A stretch of 15,178 nucleotides of DNA, taken from NCBI GenBank assembly GCA_030607655.1, contig JAUWJN010000019.1:1-15178 (forward strand). The letters run 5' to 3'. A model generated the notes under the pieces. That model made no database searches. It was not told where the DNA came from and was given only the letters and a program-made list of their open reading frames with translations. How positions within the stretch are numbered: position 1 is the first letter of the stretch; each line of letters opens with the position of its first letter. Of this stretch, positions 13,330 to 15,178 are shown one piece after another. Source of the DNA: a bacterium. GTDB taxonomy: Bacteria > Armatimonadota > Zipacnadia > Zipacnadales > Zipacnadaceae. The position numbers and the translations under genes are program-made.

Positions 13330-14343
13330 GTGCATCTGGAAGAGCTGGGCGAGTTTGGCTTCATCGAGATAATAGCCAGGCTGGTGGGAAAGCCCTCCGC
13401 GCCCGTAGTAGTTGGCATTGGTGATGATGCGGCGGTGCTCAAATTAGCCGCGGATGAGCATCTGCTGGTGACTACTGATGCCTTCGTGGAGGGCGTCCAT
13501 TTTCACCGCCAGTGGCTTGCTCCTGGCCAGATAGGGGCGCGGGCAGCCTGTGCGGCCTTAAGCGATATTGCGGCGATGGGCGGCAGGCCCATCGCCGTTT
13601 TGGTTTCGGTGGGCTTGCCACCTTCCTCAGAGACAATGGCGGCGGAGCAGTTGATGGCCGGGCTGGTGGAAATCCTGGGTAAGTATGGCGCTGCTCTGGC
13701 CGGCGGCGACACTGCCGCCAGCCCCGCCGGCATATTCTTAGATGTCGTCATCATTGGCACTGCCCGCGAGCCATGGTTGCGCAGCGGCGCCCAGCCGGGT
13801 GACATTTTGATGGTAACGGGCTCGTTCGGCGAGGCCGTCGCCGCCCTATCCCTGTTGCAGACCGGACAGATATCCGCGGCGTCAGGCCTTCCCAAAGCAC
13901 TGCGGACCCGCTTCATCAATCCGATCCCGCGACTGGCCGTAGTTGAAGCGCTGGGGCCCCGGGACGCGGTTACCGCCGCTATTGATATCAGCGATGGTTT
14001 GGTGCAGGATGCGGGACATCTAGCGCGGCGCAGCGGGGTTGCCCTGACCCTGGAAGTCGCCCGCGTGCCGATTGCGCCGCTATGCGCCCAGACTGCTGAG
14101 CAATTGGACGAAGATCCCGTCCAGTGGGCCTTGACCAGTGGGGAAGAATACGAGCTGCTGCTGGCGGTCTCGCCCCACCTTGCCGAGCAGGTCGCGAAAT
14201 TGGTCGCCCAGAAAGCCGGGACCACTCTCACGCCAATCGGCTATGTAAGCGAAGGCGAGGGCGTAACCGTGCTGGATGAGAGCGGTGAGCCGCTGGAGGT
14301 CACCGCCGGCGGCTGGAATCACTTCAGCCAAGAGCGACAATGA
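13330..14343 (+). CDS. thiL: Thiamine-monophosphate kinase
   Basis: This 337-residue enzyme phosphorylates thiamine monophosphate to the active cofactor thiamine diphosphate using ATP. It shows the ThiL/PurM-family order: LEELGEFGFIEII at the N-terminus, VVGIGDDAAVL (nucleotide and Mg binding), TTDAFVEGVHF, ALSDIAAMGGRPIAVLVSVGLP, LAGGDTAAS, VTGSFGEAVAAL, AIDISDGLVQDAGHLA and LTSGEEYELLLAV. GTG at 13330 gives the family-typical start; the frame stays open upstream to 13210, but that part lies inside the previous gene and has no conserved residues. The start is preceded by only a weak GGGG. The stop overlaps the lipA ATG as ATGA. Thiamine diphosphate and lipoate both serve 2-oxoacid dehydrogenases, which makes the pairing sensible. 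Confidence 0.95.
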   Translation: MHLEELGEFGFIEIIARLVGKPSAPVVVGIGDDAAVLKLAADEHLLVTTDAFVEGVHFHRQWLAPGQIGARAACAALSDIAAMGGRPIAVLVSVGLPPSSETMAAEQLMAGLVEILGKYGAALAGGDTAASPAGIFLDVVIIGTAREPWLRSGAQPGDILMVTGSFGEAVAALSLLQTGQISAASGLPKALRTRFINPIPRLAVVEALGPRDAVTAAIDISDGLVQDAGHLARRSGVALTLEVARVPIAPLCAQTAEQLDEDPVQWALTSGEEYELLLAVSPHLAEQVAKLVAQKAGTTLTPIGYVSEGEGVTVLDESGEPLEVTAGGWNHFSQERQ

Positions 14344-15178
14344 CAGGAGACGACAAAAGCCCCCTTCAACCTAATGTGGAATATGATGGCTCCCGCCCGC
14401 GACTGCCTCAGTGGCTGAGAGTGAAGACGGGCAAGGCACGGCTCAGTAAGCGTACTCACGAGCTGGTGCATTCTCACGGCCTGGCGACAGTCTGCGAGCA
14501 TGCCCGCTGCCCCAATATCGGTGAATGTTACTCGCGGGGGACGGCCACCTTCCTGATTCTGGGTGAAGTATGCACGCGCAACTGCCGCTTCTGTGCGATC
14601 AGTAGTGGCGCACCGCAGCCGGTTGACCCCGATGAGCCGCGGCGAGTAGCCGAGGCGGCTGCCGAGATGGACTTGGACTTTGTAGTGATAACCTCCGTAA
14701 CCCGCGACGACCTGCCGGACGGTGGGGCTGAGCAATTCTGTCGGACTATTGGGGAAGTGCGGCAGCACCTGCCAGATGCCGGCATTGAAGTGCTCACGCC
14801 TGATTTCCAGGGCAATATTGAGGCTTTGCAGCTGGTCCTGGAGGCTGGGCCGACAATATTCAATCATAATGTGGAGACGGTCGCGCGACTCTATCCCCAG
14901 GTGCGGCCCCAGGCTGATTATGAACGGTCGCTGGCGCTTCTAAGGACCGCCGGAGAGATAGCGCCTCATACTCCGCGCACGGCGGGGCTGCGCGTCGGCT
15001 TTGGCGAGACCCACATAGAAATTAAGCGAACTCTGGCGGATCTGGCCGCGGCGGGTGTCAGCATTGTGACTATCGGCCAGTACCTGCAACCTACTCGCCA
15101 GCACGTGGCGGTAACCCGCTACATACCCCCCGAAGAGTTTGACTTATACAAGGATTGGGGCGGGGCCGCTGGTATTCC
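14340..15178 (+). CDS. lipA: Lipoyl synthase, C-terminus cut by window end
   Basis: The frame runs open to the right edge, giving 279 residues of a protein usually near 290-320. Lipoyl synthase is a radical SAM enzyme that inserts two sulfurs into octanoyl groups on carrier domains, sacrificing an auxiliary 4Fe-4S cluster. The auxiliary cluster motif is C-x4-C-x5-C (C52, C57, C63) and the radical SAM motif is C-x3-C-x2-C (C78, C82, C85). Further conserved parts are VVITSVTRDDLPDGGA, FNHNVETVARLYPQVRP, GLRVGFGET and TIGQYLQPTRQH. The segment normally reading TKSGL is RTAGL here (213-217). The C-terminal RSSY motif, whose Ser binds the auxiliary cluster, lies beyond the window. Its ATG overlaps the thiL stop by 4 bp. 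Confidence 0.96.
   Translation, partial: MTGDDKSPLQPNVEYDGSRPRLPQWLRVKTGKARLSKRTHELVHSHGLATVCEHARCPNIGECYSRGTATFLILGEVCTRNCRFCAISSGAPQPVDPDEPRRVAEAAAEMDLDFVVITSVTRDDLPDGGAEQFCRTIGEVRQHLPDAGIEVLTPDFQGNIEALQLVLEAGPTIFNHNVETVARLYPQVRPQADYERSLALLRTAGEIAPHTPRTAGLRVGFGETHIEIKRTLADLAAAGVSIVTIGQYLQPTRQHVAVTRYIPPEEFDLYKDWGGAAGI

Noticed and set aside
13503..14231. Long minus-strand open frame (242 codons) opposite thiL
   Set aside because: The + strand encodes a full-length ThiL with all motifs; the antisense frame is a by-product of GC-rich codon use, with no recognisable domain.
1..15178. CRISPR array, tRNA, rRNA, insertion sequence, prophage or defence island
   Set aside because: No regularly spaced direct repeats, tRNA-like cloverleaf, transposase, phage or known defence gene was seen in reading both strands; the SbcCD-like pair is better read as DNA repair.

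Overview
This window is a gene-dense, fairly GC-rich bacterial chromosomal segment. It holds sixteen supported protein genes, two of them cut by the window edges, plus one possible five-codon minicistron. All lie on the + strand except one methyltransferase gene. I see no tRNA, rRNA, CRISPR array, insertion sequence or phage gene. The organism cannot be named from sequence alone. A URO-D-family methyltransferase-like protein, a YhaO/YhaN-type SbcCD pair, a sugar isomerase with a Gfo/Idh/MocA oxidoreductase, and a secreted protein whose repeat-like domain I associate with Armatimonadota and cyanobacteria together point to a poorly cultured lineage such as Armatimonadota or a Chloroflexota-like group. 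That assignment is an inference with low confidence.

Left part (1-3669): the 3' end of a URO-D-family gene is followed by an Mre11/SbcD-like nuclease and a Rad50/SbcC-like ATPase that overlap by 4 bp. The ATPase carries a predicted two-helix membrane hairpin where the zinc hook of a classical Rad50 would be. A short degenerate heptamer repeat (3739-3766) separates it from the convergent, minus-strand, membrane-anchored L-isoaspartyl methyltransferase. That gene and a small acidic membrane protein diverge from a region with a symmetric -10 hexamer pair. The small protein's leader can fold into several stems.

Middle part (5092-8551): a TIM-barrel sugar isomerase/epimerase and a Gfo/Idh/MocA dehydrogenase form a probable carbohydrate-conversion pair. 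A polytopic GT-C-type glycosyltransferase follows.

Right part (8552-15178): the conserved translation and cell-wall run rpsB-tsf-pyrH-frr-(small PASTA-like gene)-uppS is tightly packed, with 4-bp overlaps at tsf/pyrH and frr/small gene. It is preceded by a leader of about 200 nt that contains a promoter candidate, a terminator-like stem with a T6 tract, a second stem, and a minicistron overlapping the rpsB start. After uppS comes a cluster of REP-like palindromes with GTAG heads. Then come a secreted hypothetical protein, thiL (thiamine-phosphate kinase) and lipA (lipoyl synthase, truncated by the window end), closely spaced or overlapping.

The most useful leads are the rpsB leader with its possible attenuator and minicistron, the membrane-tethered hookless Rad50-like protein, the exported isoaspartyl methyltransferase with its divergent promoter and structured neighbour leader, and the REP-like cluster. 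Nothing here is a clear-cut new defence or mobile system.
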